Shown here: piece after piece, positions 17,364 through 25,471 of the stretch
Numbering within the stretch: position 1 is the stretch's first letter
How the letters are laid out: every line of letters starts with the position of its first letter
From: JAQWQB01 sp047636995
Lineage (GTDB): Bacteria; Bacteroidota; Bacteroidia; Flavobacteriales_D; Sanyastnellaceae
DNA length: 64,000 nucleotides
Reading direction: 5' to 3'
Assembly (NCBI GenBank): GCA_047636995.1
Contig: JBLIGQ010000003.1
Span: 56,139 to 120,138 of the forward strand
The notes under the pieces: generated by a model
The model's input: only the letters and a program-made list of their open reading frames with translations
Told to the model about the DNA's origin: nothing
Database searches by the model: none
Program-made: the position numbers and the translations under genes

Positions 17364-18797
17364 TTAAGCATCTTTGACTACCACTGCCTTTCGATAACCA
17401 AAAAGCTCCTTGTCTTTGATGATCGTATCTACGTATGTTGGAATGAGGTCTTCCCAACCTTCCTCTTTGTCACGAATCATTTGTAAAACCTGACGTGAAT
17501 AGATGTGAAGTATATCTGCATTGTAGTCTTTAATGTCTGCAATACGCTTGTTGAAGAGGAGGTAGTCATACAACGGTTTTAAACGCGGGTAGATAGGAGC
17601 GTTCTCTGATGTAAGTAACTCGTCTGTCTTTTCATCTCTCCAAGGGTAGAGGTACATCTTCAGATCTCTTGAAAAGAGAATCCCAAAAGCTTCCAATATT
17701 CCACCATTGAGATTTCGGTAGTACTTCTCATTGAAGACATCCAGTAAGTTATTGACACCCATAATTAGGCCCATTCGCTTACTTGTATACCTTGAAAAGT
17801 ATTCCACTAATTTGTAGTACTTCTGGTAATTCGAAATCAACACAGTTTGGCCCAATGAACACAAAATGTCAGCACGGTCCAAGAAGTCTTTCTCATCAAT
17901 GTCTCCGTCTGTCTTCAGGTTGTTCAACGTGATTTCAAACAACACCTGAACATTATCGGTTTCAACGCGGTGTTCTTCTTCGAACATCTTAAAACCCTTC
18001 ATGATCATATCAATGTTCACCTTCGTAACAGGTCTGAAGCTACCTCGAATGGCCAGAATATTCTTTTTATAGAGCACATCAGCAGCTTGTAAATTTCGCC
18101 CATCAGGAGAAAAGATTACTGCATCTGTCATTTCATTTTTCACCAATTGCAAGCTTAGTAGCCTATTGTCAACGTGTTCAAAATCGGGACCATCCATTGA
18201 AATCATATCAATTTCAATCTGATCACGTGATAAATTATCGTACAAACTCAACAGCAAGTCATTCGGCTTCTTGTAGAAGAAAAAGCAACCATAGATTAAG
18301 TTGACACCTAACAGTCCAACAGAGTTGTGCTGAAGTAGCGCATCATTTTCGTTGAAACGAACGTGAATGATGACACTATTTGCTTCTTTGCTTGGGTCGG
18401 TTTGAAATTTCATACCGAACCATCCGTGACCTTGAATGGTCTTGTGATAGTTAATTGTAGCTACCGTATTGGAGAACGAAAAGAACCGCTTTGTGGGGTG
18501 CTTTTTTCGATCCAGGCGCTCTTGCATGAGATCATACTCATAGTCTAACATTTTCACAAGCCGAGGCTTGCAAACATACCTGCCCTTAGACTCAGGTCCG
18601 TAAATAGCATCACTAAAATCCTTATCGTAGGCCGAAATGGTCTTTGCAATGGTTCCGGAAGCGCCGCCAGCTTGAAAAAAGTGGCGTACAACTTCCTGTC
18701 CGGCTCCAATCTCAGCGAAGGTGCCGTACAAGTCTTGATTCAGATTTACGCGAAGCGCTTTCTGTTTCGCGGATAATACTACTCGATCAATCTCCAC
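17364..18797 (-). CDS. Conserved Bacteroidota protein of unknown function, 477 aa
   Basis: The 477-residue product starts with GTG and opens MEIDRVVLSAKQKALRVNL. It has the striking conserved-looking segments YGTFAEIGAGQEVVRHFF and GGASGTIAKTISAYDKDFSD. I recall this family as widespread in Bacteroidota, sometimes labelled nicotinate-nucleotide adenylyltransferase, but no HxGH nucleotidyltransferase motif is visible, so I do not accept that name. No signal peptide or membrane segment is evident, so it is probably cytoplasmic. A minus-strand promoter fits just upstream. It is convergent with rpoC. Confidence 0.85.
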   Translation of the reverse strand: MEIDRVVLSAKQKALRVNLNQDLYGTFAEIGAGQEVVRHFFQAGGASGTIAKTISAYDKDFSDAIYGPESKGRYVCKPRLVKMLDYEYDLMQERLDRKKHPTKRFFSFSNTVATINYHKTIQGHGWFGMKFQTDPSKEANSVIIHVRFNENDALLQHNSVGLLGVNLIYGCFFFYKKPNDLLLSLYDNLSRDQIEIDMISMDGPDFEHVDNRLLSLQLVKNEMTDAVIFSPDGRNLQAADVLYKKNILAIRGSFRPVTKVNIDMIMKGFKMFEEEHRVETDNVQVLFEITLNNLKTDGDIDEKDFLDRADILCSLGQTVLISNYQKYYKLVEYFSRYTSKRMGLIMGVNNLLDVFNEKYYRNLNGGILEAFGILFSRDLKMYLYPWRDEKTDELLTSENAPIYPRLKPLYDYLLFNKRIADIKDYNADILHIYSRQVLQMIRDKEEGWEDLIPTYVDTIIKDKELFGYRKAVVVKDA

Positions 18798-18820
18798 AGT
18801 TTGACTATTTTCCTTTGTAA

Positions 18821-18852
18821 CAAATGTAAAGCCTTAAAGGCAGGACTTCAAA
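18821..18852 (-). promoter_or_regulatory. Promoter of the 477-aa unknown gene
   Basis: On the minus strand TACATTTG (18828-18821) matches the -7 box and TTTG (18852-18849) the -33 box with a 20-nt spacer. The predicted start is about 20 nt before the GTG codon. Confidence 0.55.
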
Positions 18853-18889
18853 GGTTGGACGATTCGTTTTTTCTTTTTCCTAAATGATG

Positions 18890-18905
18890 TACGTTTTAAA
18901 ACGTA
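18890..18905. promoter_or_regulatory. Perfect 16-bp palindrome before the GNAT gene
   Basis: TACGTTTTAAAACGTA is a perfect inverted repeat without a loop. It ends 10 nt before the ATG of the acetyltransferase gene and lies in the divergent intergenic region, a position suited to a dimeric repressor. No regulator gene is adjacent. Confidence 0.4.
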
Positions 18906-18915
18906 AAATGTTCAA

Positions 18916-19410
18916 ATGGATGTCCTAGAAACCAACAGGTTAATCTTTCGAGTGTTCGCCATGTCAGATGCTGAGTTTTTCTTCAAACTCAATATAAATC
19001 CTGATGGTATCAAATACACGGACGGTGTTTCTTCTGATGGAGTTGAGCAAACAAGGTCATTTATTAGAGGGGATTCAGGTTTCGAGCGCCTTGGAATGGG
19101 GCGTTTATTGGTACAAGTCAAAGGAACAAATCTAAAAATAGGTTGTTGTGGTCTTAAATGCAACGGAATGGAGGGCTGCGTTGACCTTGGTTTTCGTTTT
19201 TTGATAGCTGAATGGAACAAGGGTTCTGCAACAGAGGCTAGAGAAGCGTACATTGATTTGCTCAAGAAAAAAGGAATTAAAACAATGGAGGGGAGAGCAA
19301 TGAAAGAGCATAAATCATCTATCCAAGTACTTACAAAACTTGGGTTTATACATTGGAAAGAAATAGAGAATGGCCTTGAAGGTGGAATGCAATCAACGTT
19401 GATTTTGTAA
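18916..19410 (+). CDS. GNAT family N-acetyltransferase (RimJ-like)
   Basis: A 164-residue protein with the opening LETNRLIFRVFAMSDAEFFFKLN, typical of the RimJ/RimL branch of GNAT enzymes, and a later block LGFRFLIAEWNKGSATEAREAYIDL that fits the acetyl-CoA binding motif A with its following helix. The ending SSIQVLTKLGFIHWK is the usual 'repeat contacts, then LGF' element. The acceptor substrate is unknown. Divergent from the 477-aa gene and 43 nt ahead of the MBL gene. Confidence 0.85.
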   Translation: MDVLETNRLIFRVFAMSDAEFFFKLNINPDGIKYTDGVSSDGVEQTRSFIRGDSGFERLGMGRLLVQVKGTNLKIGCCGLKCNGMEGCVDLGFRFLIAEWNKGSATEAREAYIDLLKKKGIKTMEGRAMKEHKSSIQVLTKLGFIHWKEIENGLEGGMQSTLIL

Positions 19411-19453
19411 ATGTTCTTTCGCGGCTTTCTTTCCTTCGCTATCTTGCACCCTA

Positions 19454-20218
19454 ATGAAAGTAACTCTTTTAGGAACAGGCACATCACAGGGGGTCCCCGT
19501 AATCGCATGTGACTGTGACGTATGCACTTCAGATGACTCTCGGGACAAGAGATTTCGTGCTTCGATTTTAATCACGAAAGACCATCAGAATATTGTCATT
19601 GATACAGGACCTGATTTTCGCATGCAAATGCTTTCAAATAAGGTTCAGTCACTTGATGCCGTTGTATTCACACATGAACATAAAGATCATCTTGCGGGAT
19701 TGGATGACATCAGAGCATTTAACTTCAAGCAAAGACAGAAGATGAATGTTTATGCAACAGCAGGGGTTCAAGAAGCATTGCAACGAGAATTTCACTATGT
19801 ATTCGCCCCAGTGAGGTATCCAGGGGTTCCTGAAATTAAATTAAATACAATAGATCTAACCCCTTTCACTGCCGGTAATATTCAGTTCATCCCAATTCAA
19901 GTGATGCACCACAAACTACCTGTTCTTGCTTTTAGAGTAGATGACTTTGCTTACGTCACAGATGCCAATTACATCGCTCCAGAGGAATTTGAAAAGCTTA
20001 AAGGTGTCAAATACTTAATAATAAATGCGCTGCGAATAGAATCCCATATGTCGCATTTCAATTTAGAGCAGGCGCTGGAAATCATTGCCTTACTCAATCC
20101 TCAAAAAGCATGGCTCACCCATTTGAGTCATTTGATGGGGAAACACCAAGACATTGAGAAACTGTTGCCAGAAAATGTAGAAATCGCGTTCGATGGTCAG
20201 GAAATAGACATTCCGTAA
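19454..20218 (+). CDS. MBL-fold phosphodiesterase, PhnP-like
   Basis: A 254-residue metallo-beta-lactamase-fold hydrolase. The metal-binding motif HEHKDHLAGLDD is clear, further ligands are suggested by TDANY and the C-terminal THLSH, and the N-terminal CDCDVCTSDDSRDKRFRAS resembles the extra zinc-binding insertion of PhnP-type cyclic phosphodiesterases. No phosphonate genes are nearby, so its natural substrate is open. Probably cytoplasmic. The next gene starts 16 nt downstream. Confidence 0.9.
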   Translation: MKVTLLGTGTSQGVPVIACDCDVCTSDDSRDKRFRASILITKDHQNIVIDTGPDFRMQMLSNKVQSLDAVVFTHEHKDHLAGLDDIRAFNFKQRQKMNVYATAGVQEALQREFHYVFAPVRYPGVPEIKLNTIDLTPFTAGNIQFIPIQVMHHKLPVLAFRVDDFAYVTDANYIAPEEFEKLKGVKYLIINALRIESHMSHFNLEQALEIIALLNPQKAWLTHLSHLMGKHQDIEKLLPENVEIAFDGQEIDIP

Positions 20219-20220
20219 CT

Positions 20221-20228
20221 TACATTTG
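20221..20228 (+). promoter_or_regulatory. -7 box abutting the acyltransferase start
   Basis: TACATTTG matches TAnnTTTG and ends 6 nt before the ATG at 20235. The predicted start of transcription falls at or within a few bases of the start codon, implying a leaderless mRNA. It begins 3 nt after the end of the upstream gene. Confidence 0.55.
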
Positions 20229-20234
20229 CATTTC

Positions 20235-21113
20235 ATGGGCGCGAAACTCCTCTACTACCTCTTTCTGAAGCCAATTAGTTTGCTTCCTTATTTCCTGCTC
20301 TACAGAGTAAGTGATTTCATCTATTTCTTGTTTATGACCGTTTTTCCCTACCGCAAGAAGGTGGTGATTGGAAACATCGAACGGTCTTTTCCTGAAAAAT
20401 CGAAAGATGAGCATAAGCAAATTAGACGAAAGTTCTACCGGCACCTTGCAGATCTATTTGTAGAAAGCTTTAAAAATTTCAGTATTTCAAAATCGTCTGT
20501 TGACAAGCGATTGATTTCTAAAAATCAGGAGGTGTTTCAATCGGTTTTCGAAAAAGGGAAAGGTGTTGTTTTGTGCGGAGGACATTACAACAACTGGGAG
20601 TTATATGCCCTGGGCGTTTCAGACCATTGCCCGATGCCCGTGATGGCTATTTATAAGCGATTAAGCAATAAATGGTTCGATGGGAAAATGCGTGAGACGC
20701 GAGGGAAGTTCGGTCTACAGTTGGTTCCTACCATTGAAACGAGTGATTGGATGGAAAGGCATAAGAATGAGCCTTTCTGTACTATTTACGGATTTGATCA
20801 ATCACCAGCCAATCCGAAGAAAGCTTATTGGAGCACTTTTTTGAACCAGGATACAGCCATGTATTATGGGCCAGAGCGCCATGCGAAGCAGTTCGATATG
20901 GCTGTGGTTTATGGCAAATTGAGAAAAACAAAAAGGGGACACTATACCATGGAATATGAGCTTGTTACAGAGCGGCCCAATGATTTTAGTGATGGAGAAA
21001 TCATTGAGAAGATCAATGGGATTCTGGAGGGTGAGATAAAAAGAGCACCAGAATATTGGTTGTGGACCCACAAACGCTGGAAGCATAAACGCCCTGCTGA
21101 ACTCATTCAATAA
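20235..21113 (+). CDS. Lipid A biosynthesis acyltransferase (LpxL/HtrB family)
   Basis: A 292-residue membrane-anchored acyltransferase expected to add a secondary acyl chain to lipid A at the inner membrane. An N-terminal hydrophobic stretch (LLYYLFLKPISLLPYFLLY) is followed by the catalytic HxxxxE motif, GGHYNNWE. A later segment around FGFDQSPAN-like residues is also typical. The ATG at 20235 is preferred to a TTG at 20226 because that TTG lies inside the predicted -7 box. Its end overlaps the convergent gene by 7 nt. Confidence 0.9.
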   Translation: MGAKLLYYLFLKPISLLPYFLLYRVSDFIYFLFMTVFPYRKKVVIGNIERSFPEKSKDEHKQIRRKFYRHLADLFVESFKNFSISKSSVDKRLISKNQEVFQSVFEKGKGVVLCGGHYNNWELYALGVSDHCPMPVMAIYKRLSNKWFDGKMRETRGKFGLQLVPTIETSDWMERHKNEPFCTIYGFDQSPANPKKAYWSTFLNQDTAMYYGPERHAKQFDMAVVYGKLRKTKRGHYTMEYELVTERPNDFSDGEIIEKINGILEGEIKRAPEYWLWTHKRWKHKRPAELIQ

Positions 21114-21853
21114 TTGAATCCGTCGAATAGGGTGGAATCCAACCCCAGTTGTGTTAGGCTATTCCCAGTGGCAATGTCTGTAAGTTCAAGAGATAGACCT
21201 GAAAAGGAATGCGTATGGGATATTTTTGCACCTGTAGCGGTCTCAGTCCAATTCTCCCAAGTGGCTTCAAGGCCTCCAATTGGAATAATGTTAACCCACA
21301 TTTGAAAAGAGGTTGGTACATATTGACCGTTTAAATGCCAGAGGTATTTGTCTCCAGGTGTTACGCCTCCAGAGGAGTAAGTGACCATGAGGGATTCTTT
21401 TCCATCTGCACTTTCAACAATGCTTCGCGACGTACCTGAATCAAAGAGCTTGTAAGGAGCAATCAACCAGAATGAATCATTGCAGAAGTAAGACCACGCA
21501 TCCTGTGTTGCAGATTCGTTTTCAGCAGGAGCGCTATTTACAGGACGAACTATAGCGCCTTCGAAGGGAGAATCTGTAGAGAGGATGACTTCTTTTCCCC
21601 CCCAAGAAACACGCACTAAATTGTCACGTTTGTTCCAAACATAATGATGTGAATCTAAAAAACTCCACGTCACGTAATTGGTTGAATCCCAATCTGCGTA
21701 ATTTAAAGCGGCCAGCACTTTTTCAGCCAAGGCATCTGCTTGAGGACCCGAATTCCCTTCTGGAACAGGTTTATCATAATAGAAATAGGCTGCTACTCCT
21801 GCGGCAGATAGAAAAAGCGCGAGGTAGCCGAGGAACTTTAAAAATCGTTTCAT
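21107..21853 (-). CDS. Membrane-anchored hypothetical protein, 248 aa
   Basis: An N-terminal hydrophobic segment (residues 6-26) acts as signal anchor or uncleaved signal, followed by about 220 soluble residues presumably in the periplasm. The soluble part is rich in aromatic residues (WDSTNYVTWSFLDSHHYVW) and ends ALELTDIATG-like sequence. I do not recognise a named domain; similar hypothetical proteins occur in Flavobacteriia as far as I recall. It is divergent from rarA, with a -7 box only 4 nt before its ATG, and it converges on the acyltransferase with a 7-nt overlap. Confidence 0.75.
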   Translation of the reverse strand: MKRFLKFLGYLALFLSAAGVAAYFYYDKPVPEGNSGPQADALAEKVLAALNYADWDSTNYVTWSFLDSHHYVWNKRDNLVRVSWGGKEVILSTDSPFEGAIVRPVNSAPAENESATQDAWSYFCNDSFWLIAPYKLFDSGTSRSIVESADGKESLMVTYSSGGVTPGDKYLWHLNGQYVPTSFQMWVNIIPIGGLEATWENWTETATGAKISHTHSFSGLSLELTDIATGNSLTQLGLDSTLFDGFNY

Positions 21854-21857
21854 GAAT

Positions 21858-21865
21858 CAAAGGTA
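21858..21865 (-). promoter_or_regulatory. -7 box abutting the 248-aa gene start
   Basis: On the minus strand TACCTTTG ends 4 nt before the ATG (bases ATTC lie between). A transcript starting at the normal distance would begin at the start codon. No convincing -33 TTG lies at the right distance. Confidence 0.5.
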
Positions 21866-21897
21866 CAATCTGATCTTGTTTTTCGATCTTCGCTGCT

Positions 21898-23172
21898 ATG
21901 AATTCTATTCCTCTTGCAGAACGAATGCGTCCCAAAACATTGGACGAATACATCGGACAAGGCCATTTGGTTGGTGACGATGCACTTTTGGGTAGAGTGA
22001 TCAGAAGCGGGAAGATTCCTTCAATGATTCTTTGGGGTCCTCCTGGGGTTGGTAAAACGACTCTGGCGTCCATCATTTCTACCACTTTGGATCGCCCTTT
22101 TCACTCACTTTCGGCCATTAATAGTGGAGTGAAAGAGGTGAGGGAGGTCATTTCGCGCGTGAGGCATGGCGGTATGTTTGGTGGTAACACCATTCTCTTC
22201 ATTGATGAGATCCATCGTTTTAGCAAATCTCAGCAAGACAGTTTACTGGGCGCAGTGGAAAAAGGAGATATCACACTCATTGGAGCAACTACTGAAAACC
22301 CCTCATTTGAGGTGATTCCCGCCTTGCTCTCAAGGTGTCAGGTATATACACTCAAACCCTTTTCAGAAGAGGATTTAATCCATTTGCTTGAGCGCGCAAT
22401 GAAGGAAGATGAAATTCTACTTCAGACTAAAATCACGCTTAAAACCACTTCTGCATTAATAAAATTTAGTGGGGGAGATGCACGTAGGTTATTGAATATA
22501 TTTGAATTAGTAGTCAATTCTGCTAACACTGACCAGGTTGATATTACAGATGAATTGGTACACGCGGTTGTGCATGAAAACCCTGTGATGTATGATAAAA
22601 CCGGGGAGATGCACTATGACATTGCTTCAGCCTTTATTAAGAGCATTAGAGGAAGTGACCCCAATGCATCTGTTTATTATCTGGCGCGCATGGTTGAGGG
22701 CGGTGAAGATCCAAAATTCATTGCAAGAAGGCTCATTATCCTCGCAAGTGAAGACATCGGAAATGCGAATCCAACAGCTTTGGTAATGGCCACAACGACT
22801 TTTCAAGCGGTGGAGAGGGTTGGGTGGCCTGAGTCTAGAATTATCCTTTCTCAATGTGTGACATATCTGGCGAGTTCTCCAAAATCAAATGCGGCTTATG
22901 CGGCCATTGGTTTAGCTCAGAGTGCGGTAAGAGAAACTGGGAATTTGCCTGTACCATTGCACATTCGCAATGCTCCAACAAATCTCATGAAAGATTTGGG
23001 ATATGGGAAGAATTACGAGTACAGCCATTCTTATGATGGAAGTTTTTCGCCCCAAGAATATTTACCGAAGGAATTAAGTGGAACCACTTTTTACAATCCC
23101 GGGAACAACCCCAGAGAGAATAATTTGAGAACGTATTTGAAATCTTTGTGGAAGGATAAATACGGGTACTAG
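21898..23172 (+). CDS. rarA: Replication-associated recombination protein RarA/MgsA
   Basis: A 424-residue AAA+ ATPase that acts at stalled forks and ssDNA gaps. Motifs: Walker A GPPGVGKT at residues 47-54, Walker B ILFIDEIHRFSK, sensor 1 GATTENPSFEV and the arginine-finger region ALLSRCQVY. The C-terminal tetramerisation part has GGEDPKFIARRLIILASEDIG, diagnostic of the RarA/WRNIP1 family. Length is slightly below E. coli RarA. It is divergent from the membrane-anchored hypothetical gene and converges on the subtilase gene, whose end is 2 nt away. Confidence 0.96.
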   Translation: MNSIPLAERMRPKTLDEYIGQGHLVGDDALLGRVIRSGKIPSMILWGPPGVGKTTLASIISTTLDRPFHSLSAINSGVKEVREVISRVRHGGMFGGNTILFIDEIHRFSKSQQDSLLGAVEKGDITLIGATTENPSFEVIPALLSRCQVYTLKPFSEEDLIHLLERAMKEDEILLQTKITLKTTSALIKFSGGDARRLLNIFELVVNSANTDQVDITDELVHAVVHENPVMYDKTGEMHYDIASAFIKSIRGSDPNASVYYLARMVEGGEDPKFIARRLIILASEDIGNANPTALVMATTTFQAVERVGWPESRIILSQCVTYLASSPKSNAAYAAIGLAQSAVRETGNLPVPLHIRNAPTNLMKDLGYGKNYEYSHSYDGSFSPQEYLPKELSGTTFYNPGNNPRENNLRTYLKSLWKDKYGY

Positions 23173-23174
23173 CG

Positions 23175-24812
23175 TTACTGAGAGACGATTTGAAATCGTT
23201 GTACTACACGCTGCTCATTGAATAGCAGCTCTAGAAGGTAGATTCCGTCAGCCAGATCAGCCAGCGTCACTTCTCCGAAAAAGTGGTTTTCAGAGCGTCC
23301 AACGCATGACTTGAAAATTTCTTTCCCAAGTGCGTCAATTATTCTGACATCTGCCTGCTCTGAACTGTTTTCGGCATTTAAAAATTCAAAGCGGAAAGTG
23401 CCCTGGTTCGGATTCGGATAAATCAAAACCTCTGGGGGCTCAACAGCATCAGGTTCGCGAAGCAATAAATGGGCTTTCCAAAAGTCAGGAATTCCATATC
23501 CCATGCTGTCATTTGGAGCGCTATACAAATGGGCACTTCTTTCAATTGCACTTATGATCTCCATGTTGTTCTTGTTGGGATGTGCTTGCCATAAACAGGC
23601 GGCCATTCCGCACAAAATTGGAGATGAGAATGAAGTTCCATTGCCTTGGATAAAGGTACTGTCTAACGACGCAAATGTGGCTGCTTGTCCCATGGCCATT
23701 ACGTTCGGTTTTATGCGTCCGTCAGCTGTTGGGCCAAATCCACTAAACGCCGCGTGTACCCCATCTGTTGTTACTGCTCCAATGGTTAGAATATCTTTTG
23801 CATCACCTGGAGCGGTAATGTATTTCCAAGGAGAGGAGCCGCTGTTGCCAGCGCTGGTAACTACCAACATACCTTTGTTTGCTGCAATCTGAGCTGCAAT
23901 AGAAATACGCGCAGTTTCACCATTCATCTCTGCGTATGAATGGTCTTGAGCGGGATTGTCAAACAAACTGTAGCCCAATGAACTGTTAATGACATCGATT
24001 CCAAGCTTGTCTGCCATTTCAACTGCCGCCACCCAATTGTCTTCTTCAATCACGAATTCAGAGTCTGACTCTTCTGTTCTAAATAAAAAGTAATTGGCAT
24101 CAGGAGCGGTGCCAATCAAGTTCCCTTCATCATATCCAGCCATTGTACTAAGCACATAAGTGCCGTGGTTGCTGTGTCCGTCAACATCGAAGTCTCCTTC
24201 TGCAAAATCTATTACCTGATTTATGCGCCCCTCATTGCGGGCCTTTTCAAATATGGGAAGGATTGAGTAAAACCGAAATCCGGCATCCAGAACACCAATG
24301 TAAATGCCCTCTCCTTTGAAGCCACGTTGATGCAGTGGAAGTCCGTTTATTTGTTCAATTTGGGTGAAAGAGGCACCGTAATCTATATTTTCAGAAGTGG
24401 AGCTAGCTGCGCGTGTTGAATTAACCTCAATGGGTTCTGTTTCAAACCGATTAACATTTCTAGTGGTTTGCACAAACGGAAGTGCGCTTACCTCCAGCAT
24501 CAAGGCGCTGTCAGAACAAAAGATTGAAATGCTATTGAACCACTTGCTTTCATGGAGTAAAAAGAGGTCTCCAATGGCTAGAACCTGATCTATGTACGCT
24601 TGATTAACGGGGATATCTTGCTCTGTGACGGCAATGTCCGATTTTGATCTTCGCTCAAGCGCTTTGTCACTCAAAAAAGCTTGAGGAGATGAGATGGAAT
24701 AAGAAGAGTTTGATTTATCAGTAAACTGGACCCAGAATTTTTGCGGTGCTGTTTGAGCGTTTGAAAAGAATACAAGCGCGATTAAGTAGACAATCAGCAG
24801 TGCTTTTTTCAT
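23175..24812 (-). CDS. Secreted subtilisin-like serine protease with T9SS sorting domain
   Basis: A 545-residue S8 peptidase. A signal peptide (about 1-20, ending FFSNAQ) is followed by a propeptide-like region. The catalytic triad is visible as D176 in GVLDAG, H216 in SNHGTYV and S394 in GTSFSSP. The C-terminal ~85 residues start IYPNPNQGTFRFEF, the type A sorting signal of the type IX secretion system, so the enzyme should cross the outer membrane and be attached or released. Its ATG overlaps the stop of the upstream lipoprotein gene by 4 nt, indicating translational coupling in a three-gene operon. Confidence 0.93.
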   Translation of the reverse strand: MKKALLIVYLIALVFFSNAQTAPQKFWVQFTDKSNSSYSISSPQAFLSDKALERRSKSDIAVTEQDIPVNQAYIDQVLAIGDLFLLHESKWFNSISIFCSDSALMLEVSALPFVQTTRNVNRFETEPIEVNSTRAASSTSENIDYGASFTQIEQINGLPLHQRGFKGEGIYIGVLDAGFRFYSILPIFEKARNEGRINQVIDFAEGDFDVDGHSNHGTYVLSTMAGYDEGNLIGTAPDANYFLFRTEESDSEFVIEEDNWVAAVEMADKLGIDVINSSLGYSLFDNPAQDHSYAEMNGETARISIAAQIAANKGMLVVTSAGNSGSSPWKYITAPGDAKDILTIGAVTTDGVHAAFSGFGPTADGRIKPNVMAMGQAATFASLDSTFIQGNGTSFSSPILCGMAACLWQAHPNKNNMEIISAIERSAHLYSAPNDSMGYGIPDFWKAHLLLREPDAVEPPEVLIYPNPNQGTFRFEFLNAENSSEQADVRIIDALGKEIFKSCVGRSENHFFGEVTLADLADGIYLLELLFNEQRVVQRFQIVSQ

Positions 24813-25471
24813 TCCAATGTTCCGTAACCAATTGCCTTCATTTCTACTTCAACACCTGTGACTTGAAAATTTTGATATTCAAGGTCAGTCAGTTGCTTAT
24901 AGACCATGCCTATACCGTAGGCATATACTTCATAGGCTATTTCCTGATTAACAAGGTTGACGTTGTTTCGTTGATTGACGGTCAATGTTTTTGAAAAGGA
25001 GAGCAGATCTAATGAATAGGGTTCACCCACATTGGTGTAGGTATAGTTCCAAGGTTCTAAAGTGTTATACGCGTTCCCATTCCAAGATTCCCCTTCGTTC
25101 ACAGGAAAAATGAGCCGAACAAACCGTTGATTTTCTTCATATCGTTCTGCAGAAGTAGTTGTTCGTTTTTGAACCCATACATCTGTAAGTTGGAAGGTGT
25201 CTTGCAAGTTGTTTTTCTTATAACGCTCCACCCTCCAAGCAAGTTGACCTTCTTCATCAATGAAGTCTTCAACCATCACTTCACGCAAATAGAATTGAAC
25301 GGTATCTATGGTGATGTTGTGCGAAATAGAATCCACTTCATAGTCAATGAAATGACCTGTTGCGGTAGGGAAGTATTCATATCCCAAATTGATTTCTTCA
25401 AAATCAGTTTCCGTCTTTTTACAGGCTGCTAGAACAAGAACTAGCACAAAAAGTCCAACAAAATATTTCAT
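24809..25471 (-). CDS. Hypothetical lipoprotein, 220 aa
   Basis: The N terminus MKYFVGLFVLVLVLAACKK has a lipobox (LAAC) with cleavage before C17, so it is a predicted lipoprotein. The remainder is a beta-rich, acidic domain of about 200 residues with FPTATGHFIDYEVDSI near its start and no named motif I recognise. It overlaps both neighbours by 4 nt (ATGA), lying between the MORN-repeat protein and the subtilase, so its function is probably linked to theirs. Confidence 0.85.
   Translation of the reverse strand: MKYFVGLFVLVLVLAACKKTETDFEEINLGYEYFPTATGHFIDYEVDSISHNITIDTVQFYLREVMVEDFIDEEGQLAWRVERYKKNNLQDTFQLTDVWVQKRTTTSAERYEENQRFVRLIFPVNEGESWNGNAYNTLEPWNYTYTNVGEPYSLDLLSFSKTLTVNQRNNVNLVNQEIAYEVYAYGIGMVYKQLTDLEYQNFQVTGVEVEMKAIGYGTLE

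Noticed and set aside
17364..18797. Nicotinate-nucleotide adenylyltransferase name for the 477-aa gene
   Set aside because: No HxGH or ISSTxxR-type motif is visible; the name appears to be an inherited label.
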